Source: Gigaspora margarita
Lineage: Eukaryota > Glomeromycota > Glomeromycetes > Diversisporales > Gigasporaceae
Assembly (NCBI GenBank): GCA_009809945.1
Contig: WTPW01000663.1
Span: 168,911-232,910, forward strand
DNA length: 64,000 bases
Direction of reading: 5' to 3'
In this document: positions 1 to 10,970 of the stretch, one piece after another
How the letters are laid out: each line of letters opens with the position of its first letter
How positions within the stretch are numbered: position 1 is the stretch's first letter
Program-made: the position numbers and the translations under genes
Notes under the pieces: generated by a model
Databases searched by the model: none
What the model was told of the DNA's origin: nothing
Seen by the model: the letters and a program-made list of their open reading frames with translations, nothing else

Positions 1-868
1 GTAACATTTAATGAATAATACAAAAACGGAAATGAAAAAAGAAAAGAAGATCATATGTAAACTAATCGGAAAATTCGAATCTTTAATGCGAACTTGTAAC
101 ACGATCATCATTTCATCGCCGGCAACTAATTCGACAAAAATATATAATATAGGGTGGGTGGATAAACACTATGAATAAACGCTATGAGGCAAAAATATAA
201 TATGATTAGCTGAATATGTTACAAGATAAATACGATTATATCGTTGTTTACTGTATTTATATGAAAAGTCTAATAATCAATGTTAATTTGGCCATTATCA
301 CTTATGTGATAACTTATTATTATTAATCAATGTGTCATAATAATAATTTCATTTGTAACACCCAATCAGTGTACTTTATTTCAATATGTGAAAAAGTGTG
401 GTAACATACTAAAAATCCAAAAATTTGCGTCTAAAAATTAGGACCTTAAAAATTCTGCTTCATAATGTTTGAAGACCCGATAAGTATTTATTTCTGTACA
501 GAAATTCTTTAATATATCATATACTCCATTAAAATTTAACTTAATGGTATCAAATTTTTTCATAATGCTACTACTAAACCTAATATACAAACATGTGAAA
601 ATGTTTAATGTAAAAAAATTATGGAAATAGCAATATTGCATTACAGCTTACAATAAACACGTTAATACATCATATTAAATTTCATTTAGCTGTATTGCAT
701 ATTTATCTATATATAATACATACTATTTATTATTAATATTGTGCTTTCAATATGAATTTGGATTATAAACATGCAGTTTACAAGGAAATATGTCTCATAG
801 GAAGACATTCATGTTTAATAGTTGAAGATCTACCATGATTTTCTGTGGTAATTAACAATCATGACAGA
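1..868. other. AT-rich intergenic DNA, no gene seen
   Basis: No open frame here has a recognisable motif or protein-like composition. The short frame on the minus strand at 438-641 is AT-driven. I see no tandem repeat. Confidence 0.5.
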
Positions 869-1079
869 TGTCGCGGCTGAAGCCGGAAATGGCTGAAGCT
901 GGAAATTAGAAAAGCTGATTTAAAAAAATAAGCCCTACCAAAATCCACTTATACTCTTTTATTATTAAAACTAACCCTAAACCCTAACCTAACATTAAAA
1001 AAAAACCTAACAAATGGCTCTAAAATTTTTTAAAAATTTCATATTAAAATAATTAAAATTTCCAGCGTCAGCCGTGACA
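869..1079. mobile_element. Foldback element O with telomere-like core
   Basis: The left arm begins TGTCGCGGCTGAAGC and the right arm ends GCGTCAGCCGTGACA, an imperfect inverted repeat of about 25 bp. The left arm carries a second copy of the GGCTGAAGC-GGAAAT motif. The middle (969-993) is a CCCTAA-type tract, AACCCTAAACCCTAACC. No coding capacity. I could not identify a target-site duplication. Confidence 0.6.
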
Positions 1080-1726
1080 ATAGATAATTTTTAAGAATTT
1101 CTTCACTTTAATAACCACTATTGTATAGAAAACAAACAACTTCATATAAAAATTGCTTATAAATTAATAAATACATACAAAACTTTATCACATATATTTT
1201 GAGAATAGATAAATCGTGGAAGCGGATAAACATGATATTTATACTAATAAACCCAAACTCATTAAAGAATCTACATAATATAAGATTATATAAGATAGAA
1301 CTAATTTACGGTTTATACACTACAAGAACTATAAGAATTGGCCAAATTCAAGCATTAAACCTAGATCTTCTATCACTAAAAAAATGCACCTATACAAATT
1401 AATAATCAGTAATAATTACTTATTTAAATCTAATAAAATAAATAATTTTTAAATGAAAGCATTTTAATTACCTTTATTCTTCAGCATAATTTGTATAGCT
1501 CAATAGATTGTAGTATATGTTTTATACTAAGTAAAGTAAATCAAACGGCTTATTTAATGCTAATAATAACCGTTTTGTTAGTTTAGCCTTTGAAAATAAC
1601 ATTCTCAGTTACCTTTTTTCTGTTTGACTAATTGCAAAATATAATAATTCATATATAACTTAGCTTCTAAGTAAAGCCCTCTGTTTTTATGATTATTTTG
1701 TGATTATTTTGTATAGTAACACAGGT
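1080..1726. other. AT-rich intergenic DNA
   Basis: Nothing recognisable on either strand. The 67-codon frame at 1199-1402 has no supporting motif. Confidence 0.45.
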
Positions 1727-1934
1727 AGAATGAAGGCAAATCGGGCTCCAATCGATATCTCGTAATCCTGACATGAACCTATTTGAAACAGATATTTGGC
1801 GCAAATAGGAGACCTTTAAGATACAAATCGGGTTCATATAGGTGTTCATTTCGATATGCATTGAGTGCCTATTTGCGCCAAATATCTGTTTCAAATTAGG
1901 CTAATGTCAAGATCACCCGATTTGCCTTCATTCA
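1727..1934. mobile_element. Foldback element X, about 208 bp
   Basis: Two arms of about 95 bp face each other. The left begins GAATGAAGGCAAATCGGG and the right ends CCCGATTTGCCTTCATTC. Both contain GAAACAGATATTTGGCGC or its complement. The short loop near 1830 has no telomere-like tract. The element is non-coding; the minus-strand frame at 1667-1894 simply reads through the arms. Confidence 0.75.
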
Positions 1935-3091
1935 ACATGTGTAAAGAGCAATGCTTTTCTAAACCAAATTATGAAAAAAATATTTTTCATAAGTAAAACT
2001 GTGAAATATTGCAATTTTAAAAAGTACTTTAAACTATATAAATTAGTTACCCGGGAAATTGATTTACATTAGCCAATCAAATGAATGTCTCCTATGAAAA
2101 TATACCTACATTTACGCAGACCAACTACAGTTATAATAGTATTCTTTATTTACTCCATAAAAATATATTTAAAAACATTTATACTTATTTACTAAATTAT
2201 CTCAGAATACAACTGTACTATCGTAGTTCACTGCCTTTAGTACCCGTGTCTTATAAAAAAAAGCAAATATATGGCAATAAAAAATGCCGATCCGTGTTTT
2301 ATATTTTCCATAAATTATACTATTAAAGAATGGAGATTATTCGGCGTATCTTTGTCGATCATGTTGCAGGTTCACGGAGTTTCACTTAGAGAAATAACGA
2401 AAAAATATAAAAAAATTTTTTTACAGGGTAGGTCATGGGCACTTAATCAAAAGTGGGTATTATGCTTTGGGCTAATATCCAGATCTTAAAAATTTTTCAA
2501 GATTTTTTTTTGTAATGTACCCGAATATTATTTGAAGGGGTATTTAGCAGAGGGCACTAAAGGCGCATTTTAAATCTGGAGCAATGCGACGAGTCACATG
2601 CTAGTTTCAATATTTCAAGAAATGAATATAGGAACACCTTTAAATGCTAAAATTTTTTCTTTTTTTACCTATCTTTTAGTTAAAGCGGATGTGATCGCAT
2701 TCGCCCTAAAGCAACGCACTAGAATTTAACATAAGGTAGGATGCACAAGATAAAATTGAATATCTTTAATTTAAAACTAGGCGTTTGAGTGTTTAATGGA
2801 GTTAGAAATGAGTATACTATATTGTTTAATATATTAGTATTATTAGGCTACATCATGTCACGGTCAAAATTGGATCTATTGTGAAAATCGGGCTTGGGCT
2901 GACCCGGCCGACAAATTAATCGGGTGGCTGACCTAATTATCAAAAAATTTTTAGTCAATCCAAAATTACCGTAATTTCGGCAATATTACGCAACAAATTA
3001 CCATACCTCAAAAAATTCTCGACACTCATGCTCGCCCATGCTCGTGTGTTTATATTGGTTGACTGCCTATCACCCCTAAAATTTTCCGATA
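1935..3091. other. Intergenic DNA, no supported gene
   Basis: Overlapping short frames at 2081-2489 have no recognisable domain. A GC-rich blip (about 2885-2938) resembles another at 4395-4452 in sharing CCGG-rich words, but I could not pair them into an element. Confidence 0.4.
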
Positions 3092-4030
3092 CCCTGTAAG
3101 AAAAGTGGTACGGGTGGTGGTACGGGTTGGGGGTATATAGCAAAGTAGTACGGTACGGAAACGCAAATTAAGACGGACGTATAGAATTCATGATAGTACG
3201 TACGGTTTATAAAAGAAAAACTTCGTCAAATTAAAGTTAATTTTTCTAATACCCAACCCGAAAAAAGACTATATTAGCACTTACCCTAACCCTAACCATA
3301 AAAAAGGGTTACATATAAAAATTGGTCTACATTAACCGTACGTACGATCAAAATTTAGTATAATTTTCGTATGTCCGTCCGAATCTGTACAGCCGTACAG
3401 TACTACTTTACTAAATACCTCGGGTGGGTTGGTGTCGGAAATGCTCGAAATGGCACGGATCATGTGGTACGTACAGGAACGTTTCACGGAATGGCACGGT
3501 AAAAATGGCACGGACATTACGGCAAAGGGTGGCACGTAATATCACGTCATATGAAATGGCGCATTCAGATGGCACGTATTTGTACGTTACACACGTGTTG
3601 GCTCGTTTCGTGGAGAGCGAAAGATCAGTAAGTGATTTTTTTTTAAAAAAAGAGCGATATCTCATGATTTCACTAATGAAGCTTCCCTGTGTGTCTTAAC
3701 AAAAAAAATTCCTTACAAAATTTTACTTCATATGCAGTTAGCTTGTTCATCTTATATTGATTACTTATGTAAGTTTATGGTTTAATAGTTAATCCACATC
3801 GTTTTCGCGGTGGCACGTGAATTTACGTTCACCCGTGCCAAATCCCGTGCCGATTCGACTAGTAAACTACTGCAAAACCCGAGCCATTTACGGTCCATTT
3901 GGCACGGGCATACGGTCCCACACGGTCCACGGAATCCGTACCAATCCGGACCATACCCGTACCAATCCGGATCATGACCCGTGCCTATCCGATGCAACCC
4001 GTGCCGGTCCGGTCCAATTTTCTTATAGGG
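3092..4030 (-). mobile_element. Inverted-repeat element A, copy 1 (interrupted by Q)
   Basis: The ends are CCCTGTAAGAAAAG at 3092 and, at 4030, the complement of CCCTATAAGAAAATTGGACC. The body is full of GTACGG / GGCACGGG words near the ends, which look like subterminal transposase-binding repeats. Copy 2 (8613-10432) is the same element in the opposite orientation, so each copy shows what the other lacks. Without Q this copy is about 640 bp. It has no transposase frame and is non-autonomous. The trinucleotide ATA flanks both sides, but copy 2 does not confirm a 3-bp duplication. Confidence 0.75.
3131..3420. mobile_element. MITE Q nested in element A1, telomere-like core
   Basis: A 290-bp foldback with imperfect arms of about 85 bp: the left has GCAAAGTAGTACGGTACGG, and the right complement reads GTAAAGTAGTACTGTACGG. 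It is flanked by CGGGTTGG (3123-3130) and CGGGTGGG (3421-3428), an 8-bp duplication with one mismatch. Element A copy 2 has this place uninterrupted. The centre (3282-3298) reads TTACCCTAACCCTAACC. Confidence 0.75.
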
Positions 4031-4489
4031 ATATTACACAATCTTTTTCTTTGATTCTGACATAATGCTGGCTGAATCTATGATTAATTCAAATATACAA
4101 TTTGCCCAAAGTTCTGCCAGCTTACATTAATTCTTAGTAACTTACCATTTGGTAATTGTCTGCAGTTAAGTCAACTGCGGAATAAAGTCCTTAAAAATTA
4201 TTTAACGGCCCGACAAGAAATAAAAATAGTCAGTCAGTCAGAAAAAGCTCCTATTCAGTCATTGAATCAAGAAAGATTATTTCGATAGTTTATTGATGGT
4301 CGGTTTACTGACTATTGGTGGTTTCTAGTAAAATTAAAGCGGATAAAAGATATTGAAAAATAGATTGAATTAAATCTTAACTTATCTTAGTCAGCCCGCC
4401 GGTCCGTGAAGGCGTGGGTCGACCCTCGGCCTGGCCGATGGGCCGGGGTCAGCTCATATCACTATTTCTGGCACAAGCTTACTCATTAA
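4031..4489. other. Intergenic DNA with a GC-rich patch
   Basis: No gene is supported. A patch at about 4395-4452 is much richer in G and C than the surroundings (words such as GGCCGATGGGCCGGGG) and may be the end of an unrecognised insertion. Confidence 0.35.
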
Positions 4490-4585
4490 TGCAATACACG
4501 TTGTAGTACACGCAGTGGTAAGATTGGTTGGTTTGTATTGAAAATATCATAATTTACATCATGAGTTACTTAAAAACTTTTATTG

Positions 4586-5521
4586 TAAGGCCATTTAAAG
4601 TTAATTTTTCGGTTAACATCACTTTCCAGGACTCTTGGAAGAGGAGGGGAGGGTAGTGCAAATGAAACGAACATATAAAATTAACAAGTTAAATTTAGTC
4701 TAAATATTCTAGTTGAGTTGCTAATTAGGTCAGATAAATTTGATTCAGTAGTCAACATTGCATTCCTCTTATAAAAGAGAGAAGCAAAGTAAATAAATAA
4801 ATAAATACATAAACAATTAATTATGTAATTATATGATGCATTCATTCGAGAAAAAGAACTTCGTACGTACAATTTTTGCAGCCAATATTCTCGTGATCTG
4901 ATCTCATCATTTTAAAGTATGTATGCAGCGATCACAAATCGGAATTTTGGGTTTACTAATTCCCCAGGTTCTTATTTGGTCGAATACAAATTTGTCCCTC
5001 ATTGAATGAAAATAAATCAATGATCTAATGGCTTAAAAATTAATGAAAAAAAATCGATTCGAATAATTGGTTTGTAATTGTTATTTCCGTAAAAGTGAAA
5101 TGTTTATTTAAATGTTTTTTCTTACTCATTAATACTATTTCTCTAGCTCTTCATAATCGGATAAAAAAACACTTCGGATGTCTCGTTTTTTTTTAATTAT
5201 TTTTTGATCTTTTTTTTTTAAATTCGGGTTTATTTTTTTTTTCTCGTTTTTAAATTATTTTATTTATTTTAAATTAGTTTTTTATTTTAAACTATTTATT
5301 TATTTAAAATTATTTTTTATTTTATATTTCCCGTATAGCCACGAAATAACGCATAGTGAGTTATTTCGAAGCACCGCCATCGCGTTATTTCGTGGTTATA
5401 CGGTATTTTATTTTATTTTTTTTAATTTTTACTTTTTTTTATATGTCCATTTTACCGGGGGACATAAAAGTGGAAGGGGGAGGGGTGATGTTAACCGAAA
5501 AATTAACTTCAAACGGCTTAA
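4586..5521. mobile_element. Inverted-repeat element F (TAAGGCC group)
   Basis: The ends are TAAGGCCATTTAAAGTTAA at 4586 and, at 5521, the complement of TTAAGCCGTTTGAAGTTAA. Both continue TTTTTCGGTTAACATCAC. It shares the TAAGGCC start and the AAGTTAATTTTT segment with G1, G2 and H. The interior is AT-rich and non-coding and holds a palindrome at 5331-5403. It splits a satellite unit, which gives its outer limits to within a few bases. Confidence 0.75.
5331..5403. repeat. Palindrome inside element F
   Basis: Arms of 22 bp at 5331-5352 and 5382-5403 (CCGTATAGCCACGAAATAAC and its near complement) enclose a 29-base loop. It may be a small nested element or a hairpin-forming site. It has no coding role. 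Confidence 0.65.
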
Positions 5522-6115
5522 AACTCGTTATTCTGGCAAATCAGTTTGTGATTAAATTTAGTTTGCATTGGAATTATCGAGATTTCTACTATGAGTTGCA
5601 GTAAAAACTTATGTTTCAAAACTATTCCTATGACGTAGTATGTGGTTAAGTTAGTTTGTATTGGAATTACGTACTTTCTATCATGAGTTACTTAAAAAAA
5701 TGATGTACTAATGCAGTATACAGTGGTTGAGTAAGTTTGCATTGAAATTAAGCTACTGTGAAAATTCGGTTAAAATTTACTCGCTTTGCAGCGATCTCAA
5801 TATGTGATTAATTAGTTTGGATTAAAATTACCATGATTTCTACTATGAGCTACTATTCCATAACCGCAGTATGTAATTAAGGTTGAGTTAATTTACTATA
5901 ATTTCTATATAGCTAATGCTGAGTTAGTTTGTATTGAAATTATCACAATTTTATTGTAATTTACTGTAAGAAATTCTATTGCAGACTTACTCGCCGTTCC
6001 AGTGGCCATAGCATGCGGTTAAGTTTGTTTGCATTGGAATTATTGTCATTCTGTCATGAGTTACTGTAAAAAAATTGTTGCAGAAATTGCTTGCTATCCC
6101 TGTGATTATTAGCGC

Positions 6116-7059
6116 TTAGAAACAATTGCTGGCGTTTGGTGCTACGCTAATAAAATTGCTTTTTGGGGTTGGTTTGGTTGTATTAACGTTTAATTTTGGA
6201 AATAGATTTTCGTTAAGTTAACTTTTTTTAGTAATTTTGGGTTTCACAAAATTCAACCGATTGTATAAAAAGAGCTCAATCTAGCTCAAGCGCACGCTTA
6301 CGCGAAAGAGCTGAGCTAGCTGTATTGCGCTCAAAATATTTTCACTTGCGGACATCAGTTGTATATATATCTTAAAATGATAAATAATAATCAAAATAGG
6401 AAATTAATACCTCATACATGCATGAATAGCGATGAAACACATGCTATTAAAATTAAAGCAATTAAAGAAATTTACTAATTTATTTCGATTATTATCACTC
6501 TTGATTATCAAGGGCAGACTAAAATTCGAGTTATTTAAAAAATCATTAAAACAATAATTCATTTTTGATTATCTAAATATAAATTATTTTTAATTATCAA
6601 AAAAAATTTAAAAAAACTACGTATCAAGTATCATAATTTTTTTTTTTATTTACTGATATGCAATATTTATAATACTGCATAACGATAAGCATTACTGTAT
6701 CTTACTATTATATTACTATATTACTATAATACCATATTAACTGTAGATTTTCTTTTCATTTCTATTTATGTATAATTCATTCAATATAATCCGCATAAAC
6801 TTGATATGTAATTAACATATAAGTAGCTGCGCGATTTTGTCAGGAACGTGATGTATGCGTGAACAGCATTCTTATACATTATTCCTTATACGATCATTGA
6901 TGCAATCAACGATTTGATTAAATCTTCGATTGGATCATTTTCTATGAAGATGTTCTATGCATAGTGGATAATTCATTTATTAATTATACTAATTTCTAAA
7001 GAATCATGATCACACATGCGTACCAATAGTTAGTGGTAGAATTACTGAATTATTAATTA
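6116..7059. other. AT-rich intergenic DNA
   Basis: No gene is supported. A short stretch at 6266-6330 repeats the word AGCTC and its complement (GAGCTCAATCTAGCTC, GAGCTGAGCTAGC) and could fold. The rest is plain AT-rich sequence. Confidence 0.4.
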
Positions 7060-7133
7060 CGGCATAACATCTAATTGCCATAAAAATTATAAACCGTAAT
7101 GCCATAACGTCGTAATGGCATAAAATCATAATG
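7060..7133. repeat. Small inverted repeat with CGTAATGCCATAA words
   Basis: ACGGCATAAC near the left end faces ATAATGCCG at the right, and CCGTAATGCCATAA and CGTAATGGCATAA lie between. The CGTAAT words recall the palindromic array at 46333-47162. It is too short to say more. Confidence 0.4.
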
Positions 7134-7540
7134 CCGCTGTTACCCTCTTAAAAATTTTCCTGCGCAAAATTCTTCATGATCATCAGTACTATCATTTTAT
7201 GTAGATCACTACTAACGCATTATCGTTATTACATTTCTTGTAAATAATACATTTATACTTCGATTCCCTTACAGTATAATGTGTTATAGGGGTTAAGTTA
7301 AATAGTATATATTGAGTATGTTCCCTGTAGAGGACAAAAAAACCCACTCGCTCTAACATGTTCGTTAATAAAATAATAAAATAACCTTCCCATTATTATA
7401 AAAATTGCCTTCTTTTACATTTCTATATTTATGGTCCAAAGCTAAATTTGGAAACAATTTTCATAAGTTTATACGGACCGTGACACTGTCTTCCGAATTA
7501 CGTAAACTATTACGTATTAACTGTTAAGCTTATTTTTCAG

Positions 7541-8350
7541 TTTAAAATCTGCAATGGTCAAAAGATTGAATTTGAGTTGCATCTGAAATCTGCTGAATGC
7601 GGCAACTTTGATGGACAATTTCATCTTAGACGTTGCTATGAAAAAATTATAAACACAGCCAAGGATAAAAAAACAGCATTTGAATGGTATTTTAAATCTG
7701 CTGCATGTGGCAATTCGAATGGACAATATAAACTTGAATATTGTTATCGAAAAGGCATAGGCACAATCGAGGATGGAAAAAAAGCATTTGAGTGGAATTT
7801 GAAATCCGCTGAAAACGGAAATTCGAATGGACAAAATAATCTTGGAAGCTGCTTTGAAAGTGGCATAGGAACAGCCAAGGATGAAAAAAAGGCATTTAAG
7901 CGATATTTGAAATCTGCTGAAAGTAGCAATTCAACTGGACAAAATAATCTTGGAAGCTGTTATAAAAATGGTATAGGCGCAGCCAAGGATGAAAAAAAGG
8001 CATTTGAATGGTATTTGAGAGCTGCTAAAGGTGGCAATCCGAATGGACAGTTTAATGTTGGATTTTGCTATCAAAATGGCATTGGCACAACCAAGGACGA
8101 AAAAAAGGCACTTGAATAATATTTGAAATCCGCTGAAGGTGGCAATACGAGCGGACAATTTCAGTTTGGATTCTTCTATCAAAATGACATTGGCATAACC
8201 AGGGATAAAAAAAAGCATTTGAGTGGTATTTGAAATCTGCTGAAGGTGGTAGTGCGAATGGACAACATCATCTTGGATTTTGTTACAGAAATAACATAAG
8301 CATAGCCAAGGATGAAAAAAGGCATTTGAATGGTATTTTAAATCTGCTGA
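7541..8350 (+). pseudogene. Sel1-repeat (TPR-like) protein, broken
   Basis: About seven Sel1 repeats of roughly 36 residues are visible, with the core pattern SAExGNxxGQxxLGxCY followed by GIGTxKDEKKAFEWYL. Sel1 repeats form helical hairpins used as protein-protein scaffolds, and in Glomeromycotina they occur in very large signalling-type families. The frame opens right after TTTTTCAG at 7540, a plausible 3' splice site, so an upstream exon is probably missing. Three lesions end it: TAA at 8117-8119 where the repeat expects Trp, a 1-base deletion near 8214 and another in an A-run near 8318. All three are clear because the repeat pattern continues beyond each one. No kinase domain is present. 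MITE B1 begins 18 bases after the last repeat. Confidence 0.85.
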
Positions 8351-8367
8351 AGCCCTATAAGAACTCA

Positions 8368-8606
8368 TACAGGGGAGTCCCCAAAATTCCGGATCGGGAT
8401 ACGTCAGAGTGCAACGAAGTCAGATAGGCTGGATCGTAATTGATCAATTATACTCCAAGATCATAAAAATTTTACTAATAAATCTTATCCATCATTAAGT
8501 AAACAATGCCCAGCTGATAATTTTGCTATAGAACCTACTAACAAGTAGGGATAAACGCTGACCTAGAACTGACGCACCCGACCCGAAAATTTAGGACAAC
8601 CCTGTA
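8368..8606. mobile_element. MITE B, copy 1
   Basis: A 239-bp element with inverted ends TACAGGGGAGTCC and GGACAACCCTGTA. The ends continue as AAAATTCCGG and its complement for about 30 bp. The outermost TA on each side may be a TA target duplication, as in Tc1/mariner-type elements. It ends 6 bases before element A copy 2. Copy 2 of B is at 11742-11975. Confidence 0.75.
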
Positions 8607-8878
8607 AAAATCCCCTATAAAAAATTGGACCAGATCAGCACGGGTTGGCGTCAGATATGCACGGATCAAGATCCGGATTTGTACAGGTATGGTCCAAATT
8701 GGTACAGATTTCGTGGACCATGTGGGACGTATGCCCGTACCAAATGGATCGTAAATGGCTCGGGTTTTCAGCAGTTACTAGTCGAATCAGCACTGGATTT
8801 GGCACAGTAAATTCACGTGCCACTTGCGATAACGATTGGATTAACTATAAATTATAAATTTACATAAGTAATCAATAT

Positions 8879-9579
8879 GGTTGTTGCTTGATTCCCCGAA
8901 AGTTAGTTCCCCGCCAGCTCATTTTTCCGACACTATATCCCCGACAGAATGTTTCACCTACAGCATTTTTTGTTGACAGAATCTTTCCTCGACATACCAT
9001 ATTTTCGACCTCCCCTTTCCTTGACAGGACATATTTTCGAAAAGACATTTTACTGACATGACGTACTTCAGAAAGAATATTTATCCGACATGACTTGTTT
9101 CCGACATCTTTTTCCGACAAGATCTTTCCCCGACTAGAAATATAATTATTGGGTAGAGTGATATATTCGTGTTCATCACATCACATGATTAAGCACTCGG
9201 GCTAAATTAGGGTTAGGGTTAGGGTTAGATTAGGGTTAGGTGATAGTATAATTTAGGCCGAGTTGATAGTGCTAGTAAACAAAATGACGTGTTGAATGAT
9301 TTCACGTGATGTGATGATTACTGGGTTTATCGTTCTTGTCGGAAAAAGTGCATTCAATAAAACTTATTGTCGGAGAAAAGTCAAATTAGAAATATGTCAT
9401 GTCAGATAAATGTCTTGTCGAAAATATGAGATGTTAAGGAAAGGAGATGTCGAAAGCATGTTATGTCGAGGAAAGATTCTGTCAACAAAAAGTGCTGTAG
9501 GTGAAACATTCTGTCGGGGATATAGTGTCGGAAAAATGAGCTGGCGGGGAACTAACTTTCGGGGAATCATACCGTAATC
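8879..9579. mobile_element. Foldback element C with TTAGGG core, 8-bp duplication
   Basis: A 701-bp element flanked by a perfect 8-bp duplication ATCAATAT (8871-8878 and 9580-9587). Element A copy 1 has the same sequence once and uninterrupted, near 3750-3758. The arms are about 230 bp (GATTCCCCGAAAGTTAG at 8890 and its complement ending at 9568). The arms contain roughly ten copies of a CGACA word spaced about 15-20 bp, like subterminal transposase-binding arrays. The exact centre (9206-9239) is a run of TTAGGG units. It is non-coding. The 8-bp duplication fits hAT-like or similar transposases, but that is inference. Confidence 0.88.
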
Positions 9580-9739
9580 ATCAATATAAGATGAACAAGC
9601 TAATTGCATATGAAGTAAAATTTTGTAAAGAATTTTTTTATTAAGACATACAGATAAGCTTCATCAGTGAAATCATGAGATATTGCTCTTTTTTTAAAAA
9701 AAAAATCATTTACTGATCTTTCGCTTTCCACGAAACGAG

Positions 9740-10199
9740 ATGACGAAACTTTCAACATTGACGAATGACAAAACCTTTCGTCAAGCAATTTCTGAATGAC
9801 GAATTGACGATTGACGAAACCTATGACGATTGATGAAGCATTAGACAATCATTCTTTTCTTTCATAATGGAAATAAATTAGTCTATGCGAAGTTAATATT
9901 CTTTTTATGAAACACATCCGAAATTACCCGATGGTGTCAATCGCCAGAATATATCCGGTGAGTCTTCTAACGATACTAAAAAATTCTTTACCTATAGCAC
10001 TTAGAAAAACTTGTCATAAAATTTAAAAAGATAATAAATAAAGCCATATATTATCTTTTATAGCGTAATTTTTTTTATTTTTATATCAATCGTCAACAAT
10101 TTCATCAATCGTCAATGGTTTCGTCAATCAAGTTTCGTCAGGTATGTAATTTGACGAAACATTCGTCAATTCAAAAATAGGTTTCGTCAAGCATCTTTA
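9740..10199. mobile_element. Element D with GACGAAAC arrays, nested in A2
   Basis: Absent from element A copy 1, so it is an insertion. Both ends are built from repeats of TGACGAAAC and its complement GTTTCGTCA, in opposite orientation, around a 230-bp AT-rich middle. GAG flanks both sides (9737-9739, 10200-10202). Element E at 21514-22249 is a longer relative. No open frame. Confidence 0.7.
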
Positions 10200-10252
10200 G
10201 AGCCAACACGTATCATGAACCAACAAGTATCACGAGCCAACACGTGAGTAAT
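10200..10252. repeat. 17-bp unit in three tandem copies
   Basis: GAGCCAACACGTATCAT, GAACCAACAAGTATCAC and GAGCCAACACGTGAGTA follow directly after element D. Copy 1 of element A has the unit once, so the triplication arose here, at the junction of the insertion. Confidence 0.7.
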
Positions 10253-10432
10253 GTACACATACAAACCATCTGAACGCGCCATTTCATATGATATAACATT
10301 ACGTGCCACCCTTTCCCGTAATGTCTGTCATTTTTATCTTGCCATTCTGTAAAACATTCCTGTATGTGTGTACCATTTCGAGCATTCCCGACATCAACCT
10401 GTACCACCACCCGTACCACTTTTCTTATAGGG

Positions 10433-10915
10433 TCGATGACAAACAATTCTAATGATATCAACTTAACCATCTAAATTTTTTTTTAATTTTATCTAAACTC
10501 AATTTTTTAACATGTTCATTGTATTCAAAGTCTTTTTTCACATACAAAATCTAATTAACTGTTAAGTTGATTTAATCCACTTAACATATGTTAATTAAAA
10601 AAAAGTTAAAAGTGTTTAAATTAGCGACAAAGAATATTACATATTACGATTGAGATAATTTAATGTGTATTTAGGGAAGAACGAAAGAAAGTAAGAAAGA
10701 AAAAGAGCTCCCAGCGCATGGGCAGGCGCATGACTTGTTACAGTATGTGATTAATCCGTGAGCACACGATCACAACACAGCAATCATCTAAATTCATTAT
10801 ATTTTCAGTGCTCATTTCATGAGTACTTTTTTTTGCATTTTTATTATATTTATTAAATGGGTTTCGCAGATATAACAAATTTTAAGTGATTACATATATT
10901 GTAATCGCGGGACTC

Positions 10916-10970
<55 letters not shown>

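Larger units (their letters stand above)
4490..6115 (+). repeat. Array of a roughly 100-bp satellite, split by element F
   Basis: About six diverged units follow the pattern GTTGAGTTAGTTTGCATTGG - AATTATCATGATTTCTAC - ATGAGTTACTGTAAAAATTC - TGTTACAGAACTTACTCGC - TATTCCAGTG - ACAGTATGTGG. The first unit (4490-4585) is cut within its 3' part and resumes at 5522, so F inserted into an existing array. Related copies lie at 12130-12350, 16800-16955, 24845-24965 and 25200-26035. Confidence 0.7.
8613..10432 (+). mobile_element. Inverted-repeat element A, copy 2 (interrupted by C and D)
   Basis: It begins CCCTATAAAAAATTGGACC and ends at 10432 with CTTTTCTTATAGGG. It aligns along its length with the complement of 3421-4030 plus the left end at 3092-3130. 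Two blocks absent from copy 1 are insertions: element C (8879-9579) and element D (9740-10199). It lacks Q, which sits only in copy 1. Without the insertions it is about 610-620 bp. It is non-coding; the minus-strand frames over it are incidental. Confidence 0.75.

Noticed and set aside
7517..8368. Minus-strand frames over the Sel1 region
   Set aside because: Antisense shadows of the repeat; the plus-strand frame carries the Sel1 pattern.
9206..9239. A true chromosome end or ancient telomere fusion
   Set aside because: The tract is only about six units, in one orientation, and sits at the exact centre of a transposable foldback with an 8-bp duplication.
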